A stretch of 64,000 nucleotides of DNA, taken from NCBI RefSeq assembly GCF_000021745.1, contig NC_011666.1:2941001-3005000 (forward strand), written 5' to 3'. The translations under genes were made by a program, and so were the position numbers. This DNA comes from Methylocella silvestris BL2. Lineage in GTDB: Bacteria > Pseudomonadota > Alphaproteobacteria > Rhizobiales > Beijerinckiaceae. Position 1 is the first letter of the stretch; the number at the start of each line of letters is the position of its first letter. The notes beneath the pieces were generated by a model. The model saw only the letters and a program-made list of their open reading frames with translations, was not told the origin of the DNA and made no database searches. Of this stretch, positions 1-8,882 are shown one piece after another.

Positions 1-74
1 TGCGGCTGCTGCGCGACCTGATGGGAGAGCCCGAAGAGGCGCCGCGTTCGATGCTTAGCCGGATCTTTGGTTGA
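1..74 (+). CDS. C-terminal end of a CpaE/TadZ-like pilus ATPase (partial)
   Basis: An open frame enters from the left edge (codons in phase with base 3) and stops with TGA at 72-74, just before cpaF. Only about 23 residues are visible. They are basic and amphipathic (…RLLRDLMGEP…SRIFG), like the tails of CpaE/TadZ MinD-family ATPases. CpaE lies directly upstream of cpaF in alphaproteobacterial tad loci and localises the pilus machine at the inner membrane. The identity rests mainly on gene order, since no domain can be read from this stub. Confidence 0.5.
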   Translation, partial: RLLRDLMGEPEEAPRSMLSRIFG

Positions 75-76
75 AC

Positions 77-1465
77 ATGGGCAGCTTTGGCCGAAAAAAT
101 ACAAGTGACTCGCCGGCCTTGAACCCGGAGCAGGCGGCCTCGACGGAATTGGCGAGCGGAAACGGCGCTACAATCGCCGCGAGATCCAGTATAGCCGAGG
201 CGAAGGAGCTCATCCGAGACCAGATCTTTATGCGTATCGAGCCCCTGGTCGCGGTGCGGATCAGCAAACAGGAGCTGGCGATCTTCGTCAACCAGCTGGT
301 CGCCGAGATCGCGAATGAACGAAAATTTCTTCTGAACCATGATGAGCAGCACACGCTCGCGACGAGCATCGTTGACGAAATGGTCGGGCTCGGCCCAATC
401 GAGCCGCTTCTGCGCGACCGGACCGTAGCCGATATCCTCATCAACGGACCGCGCATGATCTATGTAGAGCGGCGCGGGAAGCTTGAGCTGACAAAACTGC
501 AGTTCCGAAGCGACGCTCATGTCCTGCACGTCGCCCAGCGCATCGCATCCTCGATCGGACGACGTATCGATGAATCCAGCCCCATGCTGGACGCCAGATT
601 ACAGGATGGAAGCCGCGTCAACGTCATTATCCCGCCGCTCAGCCTCAAGGGTCCTTGCGTATCGATCCGAAAGTTCTCGAAGACAACGTTGGACTTCAAT
701 AGTTTCATCGCAAGCGGCACGGTGTCGCCGGACCTTGCCCGGGCGCTTGAGATCGCGGCGCGCTGCCGCCTGAATATCATCGTCTCCGGCGGCACCGGCT
801 CGGGCAAAACGACCATGCTCAATTCTCTTTCGCGCATGATCGACCAGGGCGAGCGCATCATCACCATAGAGGACGCGGCTGAACTTCAGCTCCAGCAGGC
901 CCATGTTGTTCAATTGGAGACGCGGCCGCAGAACATCGAAGGGCGCGGCGAAATCAGCCAGCGCGACCTCATGCGCAACGCTCTCCGGATGCGGCCGGAT
1001 CGCATCATCATGGGCGAGGTGCGTGGTTCGGAAGCATTTGATATGATGCAGGCAATGAACACGGGCCATAATGGCTCCATGTCGACGGTCCATTCGAACA
1101 CGGCGCGGGACGCATTGGCGCGGATCGAGAACATGATCTTGATGGGCGTCGGCAACTTGCCGATAAGAGCGATTAGAGCTCAGATCTCGAGCGCGATCGA
1201 CCTCGTGGTGCAAACCGAGCGTATGCGGGACGGCGTGCGCCGGGTCACCGAGGTCGTGGAGGTTGTCGGCCTCGAAGGGGATGTGATTACGCTCGGCACC
1301 TTGTTCAAGTACCAATTCCAGGGCGAAAACCCGGACGGCAGCCTCAAAGGATTCTTCGAAGCGACGCCGTGCCGGCCGCGGTTTCTTCCGCGCCTCGAAT
1401 ATTTCGGGTTGGGTGCGGCGTTTCTGGAGACGCTCGGCGTCAACGAAAAAACATTCGAGGAATAG
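77..1465 (+). CDS. cpaF: CpaF/TadA-type secretion ATPase of the tad pilus
   Basis: Hexameric cytoplasmic ATPase that powers assembly of the Flp/tad type IVc pilus. The protein is 462 aa from ATG 77; a TTG at 71 would add two residues. Walker A is GGTGSGKT at about residues 238-245. The Walker B region is [11 protein letters not shown] at about 309-319, with the family's conserved [12 protein letters not shown]is box after it. An N-terminal helical domain of about 100 aa precedes the ATPase core, as in CpaF. It follows the CpaE-like stop by 2 bp and is followed by tadB after 4 bp, so these genes form one transcription unit. Length and motifs are complete, with nothing missing. Confidence 0.95.
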   Translation: MGSFGRKNTSDSPALNPEQAASTELASGNGATIAARSSIAEAKELIRDQIFMRIEPLVAVRISKQELAIFVNQLVAEIANERKFLLNHDEQHTLATSIVDEMVGLGPIEPLLRDRTVADILINGPRMIYVERRGKLELTKLQFRSDAHVLHVAQRIASSIGRRIDESSPMLDARLQDGSRVNVIIPPLSLKGPCVSIRKFSKTTLDFNSFIASGTVSPDLARALEIAARCRLNIIVSGGTGSGKTTMLNSLSRMIDQGERIITIEDAAELQLQQAHVVQLETRPQNIEGRGEISQRDLMRNALRMRPDRIIMGEVRGSEAFDMMQAMNTGHNGSMSTVHSNTARDALARIENMILMGVGNLPIRAIRAQISSAIDLVVQTERMRDGVRRVTEVVEVVGLEGDVITLGTLFKYQFQGENPDGSLKGFFEATPCRPRFLPRLEYFGLGAAFLETLGVNEKTFEE

Positions 1466-1469
1466 ACGC

Positions 1470-2429
1470 ATGTCGCTTTTTGGCGCGTTGGCGATCACCA
1501 CGCTTCTTTTCGGCGCCATGGCGATCGCCGTCGCCCTTGTTTTGAGCCGAAACGCAGCCGCGCAAATGTCCCGGCGTTTAAATCTCGTCGCCGCCGACGA
1601 AAACAGGCAATTGGAGGCCGACACGCTCGCCGAATTGGTGAAGGCGCAAACCAAGAAATTCGACGCGCAGGTTCGACGCATATTCACACTCGGAATCGAA
1701 CGCACCTGGGCAATGCAAGCCAGCTCGCTCACGCTGGTCTTGTTGGCTCTCGTCTTGGCCGGCGGCGCGTGGGTGCTGTTTCACAATGTATTGGGCTTTT
1801 CGCAATTGCCTGCAGTGGGCATCAGCATTTTCGCGTCCTATTTTGGGCCGCGTCTCGTTCTGGTACGCAGGCAGCGGAAGACCGAGCGCCAATTCATGGA
1901 TCTGTTTCCCGACGCGGTCGACACCGTCGCGCGGATGATCCGAGCGGGCCTGCCGATTACGGCGGCCGTGCGGACCATCGCCTCGGAGGCGGGGGCGCCC
2001 ATCAGCACGGTCTTCGCAATGATTGCCGACGAGTTGAAGATCGGCGTTCCAATCGAACAGACGCTGGACGCCAGCAGCAAGCAAATTGGGCTGGCGGATT
2101 TCCGTTTTTTCGCGGTGGCCGTCGCGTTGCAATATTCGACCGGCGGCAACCTTATGGCGACGCTGGAGGCGCTTTCCCAAATCGTCAGGAAGCGCCGGGC
2201 GTTGCGCCTCAAGGCAAAGGCCGCGACCGGAGAAATTCGCATCACGGCCTACGCGCTTGGCGGAATACCGGTTCTGACTTCGGGAGCGCTATTTGTCTTG
2301 CAGCCCGGCTATTTGGCGCCCTTGTGGACGGATCCGCGCGGCCCTGTGATCCTCATGGCCGCGGGCGGCTTGCTGTTCCTGGCATATCTTTCAATGCGAA
2401 TGATCATGCGCGGCGTGACGGCCGCATGA
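1470..2429 (+). CDS. tadB: TadB, inner-membrane platform protein of the tad pilus
   Basis: Type II secretion F-domain membrane protein (319 aa) forming, with TadC, the platform on which CpaF acts. ATG 1470 is chosen because it lies 4 bp after the cpaF stop and gives a first membrane helix at about residues 4-22. The frame could be extended back into cpaF, but those residues are basic and unlike the family. Further helices occur at about 85-125 and 255-310. The T2SSF helical core (DLFPDAVDTVARMIRAGLP…) spans about 145-255, with the typical motif GLPITAAVRTI. It is in operon with cpaF and tadC. Confidence 0.9.
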   Translation: MSLFGALAITTLLFGAMAIAVALVLSRNAAAQMSRRLNLVAADENRQLEADTLAELVKAQTKKFDAQVRRIFTLGIERTWAMQASSLTLVLLALVLAGGAWVLFHNVLGFSQLPAVGISIFASYFGPRLVLVRRQRKTERQFMDLFPDAVDTVARMIRAGLPITAAVRTIASEAGAPISTVFAMIADELKIGVPIEQTLDASSKQIGLADFRFFAVAVALQYSTGGNLMATLEALSQIVRKRRALRLKAKAATGEIRITAYALGGIPVLTSGALFVLQPGYLAPLWTDPRGPVILMAAGGLLFLAYLSMRMIMRGVTAA

Positions 2430-2448
2430 AAACGATCTGAGGAAATCC

Positions 2449-3411
2449 ATGTCGGAGTCCCTGATTTGGCGATTTGCTACGGTTCAAGACCTGATGGCTC
2501 CATTGGGCATGCTTGCGCTTGTTATCGGCGGCGCGGCGCTGATCGGTTCGGGCCGCCGAACGCGCGCCGATCTGGTGGCGCAGCGTGTGGACAGGCTTCA
2601 ATCATCCGCTATCGCAGCGCCGAGCAGCGACGAACCGGAGGCGCATCTGACAGCGGCGCGGGCGCCGCCTCTCCTCGCACTGAGCCTGTCGCCGGCGGAG
2701 CGGCGACAGGTCGTATGGCTCTTTTCCAAACTTCAGGCGCCAGCCGACCAAGCCCTTCTGTATTTCACGATCGCCCGGTTGGGTATTGCCGCAAGCTTCG
2801 GCGCGCTGACCCTGATATTTGTCGGGCGCCTTTCGATCGTGGCCGGTTCATTTTTGACGCCGCTCATGGCCGGGCTCGCGGCTACGGCAGTTGGCTGGAT
2901 ACTGCCCGCCATCTTCATTGCTTTTGGCGTGCGGCGTCGGACCAAAGCCGCGGCGGCGGGGCTTCCCGACGCGCTCGAGTTGCTGGTTGTGTGCGTGGAG
3001 GCCGGCCTCTCGCTCGAAGATGCGCTTCAGCGGGTCGCCCAAGAGCTCAAGAACTCTCAGCCGGCGCTGGCCGACGAGCTTACGTTGACGTGGGCTGAAA
3101 TCAATATTCTGCCAAGCCGCGAACAAGCGCTCGCCAATCTCGCAGATCGCGTGAACGTCCCCACCGTCAAATCCATGGTCAGCATGATTTCACAGAGCAT
3201 GCGCTACGGCACGCCGCTCGCCCAGTCGCTACGCGTCGGCGCGACGGAAATGCGCAACGACCAAATGACCCTGTTGGAAGAACGCGCTAACCGCCTGCCA
3301 GCGCTCATGACCATTCCTGTCATGCTTTTCATTATGCCGACGCTTTTTTTGATCGTAGGCGGGCCAGCGGCCCTGCGATTGATCGACATGTTCCGAAGCG
3401 GAGCGCATTAG
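2449..3411 (+). CDS. tadC: TadC, second inner-membrane platform protein of the tad pilus
   Basis: Second T2SSF-domain protein (320 aa) of the tad platform. The N-terminal membrane helix is at about residues 15-35, helices lie at about 100-165, and the T2SSF core contains LPDALELLVVCVEAGLSLEDAL (residues about 175-196). A C-terminal hydrophobic segment (IPVMLFIMPTLFLIVGGP) follows. TadB and TadC are distant paralogues; this one has the TadC-type Asp/Glu-rich loop TLTWAEIN. It starts 19 bp after tadB and ends the first tad cluster, since a long gap follows. Confidence 0.9.
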   Translation: MSESLIWRFATVQDLMAPLGMLALVIGGAALIGSGRRTRADLVAQRVDRLQSSAIAAPSSDEPEAHLTAARAPPLLALSLSPAERRQVVWLFSKLQAPADQALLYFTIARLGIAASFGALTLIFVGRLSIVAGSFLTPLMAGLAATAVGWILPAIFIAFGVRRRTKAAAAGLPDALELLVVCVEAGLSLEDALQRVAQELKNSQPALADELTLTWAEINILPSREQALANLADRVNVPTVKSMVSMISQSMRYGTPLAQSLRVGATEMRNDQMTLLEERANRLPALMTIPVMLFIMPTLFLIVGGPAALRLIDMFRSGAH

Positions 3412-3611
3412 ATTGCATGAGATTCGCTTTCGGTTCCGAAATTCGAACGTGTTGCGTCGCTCACTGACAGCTTATCTCGCGCGTCCTCGTTTAAGGCGCG
3501 GCCGGAGGCGCTCAACTCAGCCCGTTATCAACGCAGTGCCGTGAAGCTCAAGCCGACTTCCACAAGAAACCGCCATAATTTTACCAGAGTTTAACTTTCT
3601 TCTGTCTTTTA

Positions 3612-3640
3612 TTGACTTGCCGTTTTCGCCACTACGAAAT
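3612..3640 (+). promoter_or_regulatory. Possible sigma70-type promoter for cpaC
   Basis: TTGACT at 3612-3617 and, after 17 bp, CGAAAT at 3635-3640. The -35 box matches the consensus at 5 of 6 positions; the -10 box is weak (3 of 6). It lies in the most AT-rich part of the gap, about 250 bp upstream of the cpaC start, so the leader would be long. This rests on sequence match only. Confidence 0.25.
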
Positions 3641-3796
3641 ACGAAGTATTCAAGTCTGCTCTCCTACATGAATGGCTAAGTTCGTGGTTCAGGCCGACGA
3701 AATTGTTCGGCCGACACTATCGGGGCGCTTTCGATCCAGCGCCGAATAGTAAATTTGCCGGCGGCTTCGCTCGAGCGGGCTGATCTTTCCTATTGG

Positions 3797-3827
3797 CGAC
3801 GCGTCAACGAGAGCGCGTCGTTTCTTC
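3797..3827 (+). terminator. Hairpin with T-rich tail in the cpaC leader
   Basis: CGACGCG (3797-3803) pairs perfectly with CGCGTCG (3814-3820) across a 10-nt loop and is followed by TTTCTTC. It resembles an intrinsic terminator or attenuator. It lies downstream of the likely promoter and about 70 bp before the cpaC ATG, so it would sit in the transcribed leader. The tail is interrupted by one C. Confidence 0.35.
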
Positions 3828-3893
3828 AACCCACATTTTGTCGCGCAATCCATCTTGGGTCAGTGGTCTGAAGAGACCGGAAGGCAGCGGCGC

Positions 3894-5486
3894 ATGTTGA
3901 ACGGACCGAAGGACGTCAACCACGCCGCGCGCTGGCAGGCTGCGTCGACGGCGGATCTACGACTGCCGCGCGCGCAAATTACGGCGGCGTTCGCCGCGGC
4001 TATTTTAGCGACCGCCATGGGGTTGGCCGAAACTCAGCCAGCGAAGTCGCAGGCGGGGAGCACGATTCAATACGAGCCCGCGCAAGTGCGCCGCGTTGCG
4101 GTGACGCGCTACAAGTCCCGCACCTTCCGGATGGAGACGCCGTTTTCGTCGGCTGTGGTCGGTTCTGCTGATATCGCTGACGTCCTGCCCATGTCCGATC
4201 GCGTGATTTACATTCAGGGAAAGCGAGTCGGAACCACGAACGTGTCGATTTTCGACAAGGACAAGAAGCTGATCGGCGTAATCGACCTCGAAGTGACGCT
4301 CGATATCCAGAACATCGCGGCGAAAGTTCGGTCCGGCACGGATAGCCGCGGCATCCGGGTCTCCAGCAACAACGACCAGATCGTATTGAGCGGCGAAGCG
4401 AGAAACGCCGTGGATGCGGACCGGGCCGTGTCAATCGCCAAATCAATGGTCACGACCGCCGATGGAAAGCCGCCGGACGATCCCGGCAAATTCGTCATCA
4501 ACGCCATGAGCGTCGCCGCCGCGCAACAGGTGTTGCTGAGAGTCCGATTCGTGGAAGTGAATCGCATAGCGGAGCGCGACATTGGGGTGAACTGGTTCGG
4601 CGCGGCAAATAAGACTCAAACCGCCGGCGTCAACACCGGAAACGGCATCGCCAGTCAAGTTGGCCAAAGCCTGACCCCGACGCCCGGCGGAATTCCTCTG
4701 TTCCAGACGTTAGCGACCCTCGTTCCGGGAGGGCTGGCGTCCACGGGCTCCTTGCCATTCGGCGTTGGCCTGATCAAACTCGCCGGCGGCAACGTCGACC
4801 TTCTTATCTCAGCCTTGGAAAAAAAAGGACAGGCGCGCCGGCTCGCGGAGCCGGACCTCATCGCGCTTTCCGGCGACACGGCCAGCTTTCTCGCGGGCGG
4901 CGAATATCCCGTGCCGTCTGTGCAGTCCTCCTCCGGAACCACCCCCGTAATCACCACGCAATACTATCCCTACGGCGTGCAGTTGACCTTCATTCCGACC
5001 GTTCTCGCCAATGGAATCATCAATCTGCGCCTGAATCCTTCCGTCAGCGAATTGGATTACAAGAATGTCGTGGTGACCGCTGGCTTCGCGATCCCGTCGA
5101 TTACCAAGCGGGAAGCGCGCACCACCATCGAACTCCGCGATGGGCAGAGCTTCGCCATCGCGGGTCTTCTCCAATCGGACAGCACGCATGATGTGAACCA
5201 AATTCCGTGGCTCGGTTCGGTGCCGGTTCTCGGCGCCTTGTTCAGCAGCAAGTCCTACCAACAGAATGAGACCGATCTCGTGGTGATCGTCACGCCTCAT
5301 CTCGTCGCGCCGGCGGCGCCGGGGCAGGTGGTCGCGACGCCCTTTGACAAAACCCTGCCAGCCAATGATGTCGACTTTTTCGTGATGGGGCGTCCGGAAG
5401 TTCGCAAGCAATATACCGACTATGTAACGTCGGGTGGAGGATTGACAGGTCCTTACGGCGATATAATGCCCCTTGAACCGAGGTAA
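3894..5486 (+). CDS. cpaC: CpaC/RcpA-type outer-membrane secretin of the tad pilus
   Basis: Forms the outer-membrane pore through which the Flp pilus passes. I take ATG 3894 (530 aa); a TTG at 3855 would add 13 charged residues. A hydrophobic export segment (ITAAFAAAILATAMGLA) lies at about residues 31-47, followed by a pilus/secretin N-domain containing FSSAVVGSADIADVLP. A BON-like segment (LSGEARNAVDADRAVSIAK) comes next. The secretin core spans about 220-480 with the conserved end …DLVVIVTPHLVAP. In many tad loci cpaC lies upstream of cpaE-cpaF; here it follows tadC after a separate leader. Its stop overlaps the next ATG (TAATG). Confidence 0.93.
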   Translation: MLNGPKDVNHAARWQAASTADLRLPRAQITAAFAAAILATAMGLAETQPAKSQAGSTIQYEPAQVRRVAVTRYKSRTFRMETPFSSAVVGSADIADVLPMSDRVIYIQGKRVGTTNVSIFDKDKKLIGVIDLEVTLDIQNIAAKVRSGTDSRGIRVSSNNDQIVLSGEARNAVDADRAVSIAKSMVTTADGKPPDDPGKFVINAMSVAAAQQVLLRVRFVEVNRIAERDIGVNWFGAANKTQTAGVNTGNGIASQVGQSLTPTPGGIPLFQTLATLVPGGLASTGSLPFGVGLIKLAGGNVDLLISALEKKGQARRLAEPDLIALSGDTASFLAGGEYPVPSVQSSSGTTPVITTQYYPYGVQLTFIPTVLANGIINLRLNPSVSELDYKNVVVTAGFAIPSITKREARTTIELRDGQSFAIAGLLQSDSTHDVNQIPWLGSVPVLGALFSSKSYQQNETDLVVIVTPHLVAPAAPGQVVATPFDKTLPANDVDFFVMGRPEVRKQYTDYVTSGGGLTGPYGDIMPLEPR

Positions 5487-5944
5487 TGGAGCCCGCGATG
5501 CCGGAGAACGCGCATATTGCGAAACGAAGCGGCTTGATTGGGCTTATGATTGTGGCTGCGTGCAGCGGCGCGCGGGCCCAGGACGCCCGTGTGCAGTGTC
5601 ATTGTTATGTCTTGCCTCCTGCCGGTCAAGCGATGCAGGACGATCCATTTTGGGATGAATTTGGTCATTATTTTCAACGGATCGATCGTGCGTCCGTCGT
5701 CTCTGGCGACGCCAGAGATGTGAACGCGGTCACTCACATCATCGACCCTTGGCCGCGCTATGTCGGCAACCGGCGCATTCCGGCAAACGGCCAGCGTATG
5801 GTCGGCGCGATCGACCGCTACCAGAATCCGAAGTTGCTCGGCGCCAAGGCGCCGACGCTGTCTCCGATCATTGTTCAAAGCCTGACCGGGAGCGGCGGCA
5901 GCGATTCCGGGTCCAGCGGCATGGGAGGCGGCGGCGGGCAATAA
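5486..5944 (+). CDS. Small exported protein or lipoprotein in the tad locus
   Basis: 152 aa, with the ATG overlapping the cpaC stop by one base (TAATG), so translation is probably coupled; a second ATG at 5498 is possible. The N-terminus is a signal peptide (SGLIGLMIVAAC, then ARAQ). VAAC fits a lipobox with Cys26, while ARA|Q fits an ordinary signal peptidase site. The mature part has a C-H-C motif (VQCHCYV), the segment DPWPRYVGNRRIPANGQR, and a Gly/Ser-rich tail. It sits where the CpaD lipoprotein might be expected but is shorter than usual CpaD proteins (about 220 aa), and I could not match the family. It is probably envelope-located and pilus-related. Confidence 0.7.
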   Translation: MEPAMPENAHIAKRSGLIGLMIVAACSGARAQDARVQCHCYVLPPAGQAMQDDPFWDEFGHYFQRIDRASVVSGDARDVNAVTHIIDPWPRYVGNRRIPANGQRMVGAIDRYQNPKLLGAKAPTLSPIIVQSLTGSGGSDSGSSGMGGGGGQ

Positions 5945-6033
5945 AGGCGCGTGGCGACCGTCCGCGACGCGGGCCGAGCGAGGTTTTCGCGACGGGATCA
6001 GCCCCGTCGCCAGTTCAGGGGCACACTCCACCA

Positions 6034-6555
6034 ATGGCGCGCGTTACTCTGCCACTGACGGTCGGATTCACCGCCCTCCTGCTTGCGGGGTGCTTGCCTG
6101 GCGAAGAGCCGCCGGCTGCAAATGTCGACGCTGAACGGACCACTTTGTCCATTCAGAGACCGGGGGACGTGAATTATTACCCTTCGGACGAACCGTTGCG
6201 GCTTGGCCAGGAATTCTTCAATCGCGGGATTTACGGAACGGCGCAGCGGTATTTTCAGGATGCGGTGGAAAAAGCTCCAAAGGACCCGAAAGCGTGGATT
6301 GGACTTGCCGCCTCCTATGACCATTTGAGACGCTTCGATCTGGCCGACCGCGCATATGGCGAAGCGATAAAGCTCGCCGGGCCAACGACGCAAATCCTCA
6401 ATAATCAGGGTTATTCCTATATGCTGCGCGGAAAATTGATCCTGGCCCGGGATAAATTCACGGAAGCTTTCCAGCTCGATCCGGATAACCCAACGATACA
6501 AAACAACATCAATCTGTTGAATTCGAGCTACAAGTTCATCCAGCGCGAGCCCTAA
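6034..6555 (+). CDS. tadD: TadD-like TPR lipoprotein
   Basis: 173 aa from ATG 6034, chosen because it gives a perfect lipoprotein signal peptide (FTALLLAGC, Cys at about residue 20). The open frame continues upstream but is low-quality there. Three or more tetratricopeptide repeats follow: GQEFFNRGIYGTAQRYFQDA, then AWIGLAASYDHLRRFDLADRAY, then ILNNQGYSYMLRGKLILAR with KFTEAFQLDPDNP. TadD is the TPR lipoprotein of the tad machine, thought to act as a pilotin or scaffold for the secretin. Small size and position after cpaC support this. Confidence 0.85.
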   Translation: MARVTLPLTVGFTALLLAGCLPGEEPPAANVDAERTTLSIQRPGDVNYYPSDEPLRLGQEFFNRGIYGTAQRYFQDAVEKAPKDPKAWIGLAASYDHLRRFDLADRAYGEAIKLAGPTTQILNNQGYSYMLRGKLILARDKFTEAFQLDPDNPTIQNNINLLNSSYKFIQREP

Positions 6556-6577
6556 CCGCGACGATCCGACGCGCCCG

Positions 6578-8857
6578 ATGACGGGTCCATCGCGCCCAAC
6601 CATCGGCTCCAGGCGGCAGGCTATGTCTATTGCGACGCGCGACATTCCCGCTGCGATTCCGGACCGGCCAGCCGCGGGCGTGGGAGTTCTGCTCGCATTC
6701 GTGGTCTCGCTATTTGCTTCAGCGTTCCTGCTGTTCTCGGTTCAGCCGATGGTTTCGCGCATGTTGTTGCCGAGACTGGGCGGCTCGCCGGCGGTCTGGA
6801 ACATTTGCGTCTGCTTTTTCCAGGCGGCGCTGCTTCTGGGCTATTGCTATGCCCACTGGCTGGCCGCGTGGTCCCGGCGTCGCGGCCAGGTCGCGCTGCA
6901 CGCGATCGTGCTTGCCGGAGCCCTCGCTCTCTTGCCATTGTCGCTTGGCGTCGATGCGCCGCCGGTCGGCTCGCAGCCGGCGACCTGGCTGCTGGCGCGG
7001 TTGATGCTGGCCGTCGGCGCGCCCTTCGTCGCTATCGCCGCCACCGCCCCGCTGTTGCAACACTGGTTTGCCCGAACCAGCCATTTGCAGGCGCGGGACC
7101 CTTATTTCCTGTATGTCGCCAGCAACGCCGGCAGTCTTCTGGCGCTTTTGGGCTATCCCGCACTCATCGAGACGACGCTCGGCCTGTCTGGCCAGGCGCA
7201 GCTGTGGTCCCTCGGCTTCGCCGCGACCGCTGCGGCGGTGCTGGCCTGCGGCGTCGTGGCCTTGCGTCGCGCCAGGCCTCCCGCCGCCCCGGCCGACGCG
7301 GAAACCGACGCGGCGGCGGCCATCACCGTCCTCCAAGGGCTGCGCTGGATGATTCTGGCGTTTGTTCCCTCGGCGTTGATGCTGGCCGTCACGACCTACA
7401 TCACGACCGATATCGCCGCGACGCCACTCTTCTGGGTCGCCCCCCTCGCAATTTATATCCTGACCTTCATGCTCGCATTTTCGCAGCGCCCCCTGATCGG
7501 GCTGCGCGCTCTGCTGCCGCTACAGGGAATTGCGCTCGCCGCCGCCGCCCTGGCCGGCCTCAACGGGACGCCCACCGCCGCCGGGCTGATCCTCTCGCTT
7601 GTGGTTTTTGCTCTGACGTCGGCGGTTTGCCACACCGAGCTGGCGCAACGGCGCCCCAACGCACGTCGCCTGACCGGCTATTTTCTCCTGATCTCGATCG
7701 GCGGCGCGCTCGGCGGGTCGTTCAGCGCGCTTCTTGCGCCCGCGCTGTTCCGCGGCCCCTTTGAGTATCCTCTCCTTCTGATCGCCGCCTGTCTGTTGCG
7801 TCCGCCGCCGCCCCGATTGCCCACCGAGGCGCGGGAGAATTGGGCGATCCGCGGCGATTTGCTTCTCCCCGTTGTCCTTATGGGTGTAGCCGTCGCGCTG
7901 CTTTGGGCCGAGAGCGCAGCAGGACCGGAGTTCCTGCGCCCGGCCGCGCGCATTGCGGCCGTTGCGATCCCGGCAGCGGTGTTGCTGTGGTTCACAGGAC
8001 GTCGCGTGCGGCTCGCAATGGCGCTCGCCGGTTGCCTGCTGCTTCCGATGTTTGTGGACGCCTCCGACACCTTGACGATCACGCGGAACTTCTTTGGCGT
8101 TCACCGCGTGCGCCGCGTACCGAGCGAAGACCTTATCGTGCTGCAGCACGGCACCACCGTTCATGGCATGCAGGGGACCCGCCCTGACGAGGAATTCACG
8201 CCGCTCGGCTATTATGACGCAGCCGGTCCGTTCGGCCAGATGTTCGCTGCGCTTGCTCGCCGCGGCGCGCCGATCGTTGCTGTCGGCGTGCTTGGCCTCG
8301 GGATCGGCGGCCTCGGTTGCTACGCGCATCCCGGCGAAGCCTGGACGTTCCGGGAAATCGATCCGGAGGTGGAGCGCCTGGCTCGCGACCAGCGCTGGTT
8401 CCACTTCATGGCCGGTTGCGGCAACCATCCCGCCGTCGTGCTCGGCGACGCTCGATTGACCCTCGCGGCCGACGCCAATGTCAAATACGATCTGCTGGTC
8501 ATTGACGCTTTCAGCTCCGACAGCATCCCTATGCATCTGATCACCAGGGAGGCGCTTGCGCTTTATCTTTCGCGCCTGACAGCGAATGGAATCGTGCTGT
8601 TCCATGTGAGCAACCGCTACCTCGATTTGACGCCTGTGGTGGCCCGTCTCGCCGCTGACGCCGGCGCGCCCGCGCGCCATCTTTTTGCGCCGCCAATCGG
8701 AGCCGCGCTACGCAGCATCGGCGCCGAGGTTGTCGCCGTCGCGGCGCCCGGCGGCAATCTCGACTTTCTCGGCGACAGCTGGGACACGCCGAAGCCCGGC
8801 GCCGCGCTTTGGACGGACGAGCGCTCGAACATCCTTGGCGTTATTCGATGGCGCTGA
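6578..8857 (+). CDS. Membrane protein with C-terminal spermidine-synthase-like domain
   Basis: 759 aa from ATG 6578; ATG 6623 (744 aa) is equally possible. The N-terminal two thirds is hydrophobic, with about 10-12 transmembrane segments beginning at VGVLLAFVVSLFASAFLLF. The last 250 residues form a Rossmann methyltransferase-like domain of the spermidine synthase family (GVLGLGIGGLGCYA for nucleotide binding, then LVIDAFSSDSIPMHLITREA). Such fused proteins are often called polyamine synthases, but activity is rarely shown. It lies 22 bp after tadD on the same strand, so it may be co-transcribed with the pilus genes. It ends 25 bp before the convergent c-di-GMP gene. The substrate cannot be told from sequence. 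Confidence 0.8.
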   Translation: MTGPSRPTIGSRRQAMSIATRDIPAAIPDRPAAGVGVLLAFVVSLFASAFLLFSVQPMVSRMLLPRLGGSPAVWNICVCFFQAALLLGYCYAHWLAAWSRRRGQVALHAIVLAGALALLPLSLGVDAPPVGSQPATWLLARLMLAVGAPFVAIAATAPLLQHWFARTSHLQARDPYFLYVASNAGSLLALLGYPALIETTLGLSGQAQLWSLGFAATAAAVLACGVVALRRARPPAAPADAETDAAAAITVLQGLRWMILAFVPSALMLAVTTYITTDIAATPLFWVAPLAIYILTFMLAFSQRPLIGLRALLPLQGIALAAAALAGLNGTPTAAGLILSLVVFALTSAVCHTELAQRRPNARRLTGYFLLISIGGALGGSFSALLAPALFRGPFEYPLLLIAACLLRPPPPRLPTEARENWAIRGDLLLPVVLMGVAVALLWAESAAGPEFLRPAARIAAVAIPAAVLLWFTGRRVRLAMALAGCLLLPMFVDASDTLTITRNFFGVHRVRRVPSEDLIVLQHGTTVHGMQGTRPDEEFTPLGYYDAAGPFGQMFAALARRGAPIVAVGVLGLGIGGLGCYAHPGEAWTFREIDPEVERLARDQRWFHFMAGCGNHPAVVLGDARLTLAADANVKYDLLVIDAFSSDSIPMHLITREALALYLSRLTANGIVLFHVSNRYLDLTPVVARLAADAGAPARHLFAPPIGAALRSIGAEVVAVAAPGGNLDFLGDSWDTPKPGAALWTDERSNILGVIRWR

Positions 8858-8882
8858 CCCGCCGCCGCGAAAACTGCGCTCG

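Larger units (their letters stand above)
3412..3893 (+). other. 482-bp leader between tadC and cpaC, no gene seen
   Basis: No ORF here has a credible start and coding bias. The middle (about 3575-3660) is clearly more AT-rich than the surrounding genes and includes a possible promoter. Three inverted repeats are visible: GGCCGA…TCGGCC (3692-3712), the palindrome CGCTCGAGCG near 3770, and a stronger hairpin with a T-rich tail at 3797-3827. The stretch probably separates two transcription units and carries the cpaC 5' leader. Confidence 0.6.

Noticed and set aside
6578..8857. Calling this gene speE, a genuine spermidine synthase
   Set aside because: The domain is fused to a large membrane region and the polyamine-site residues could not be confirmed; only a family-level call is supported.
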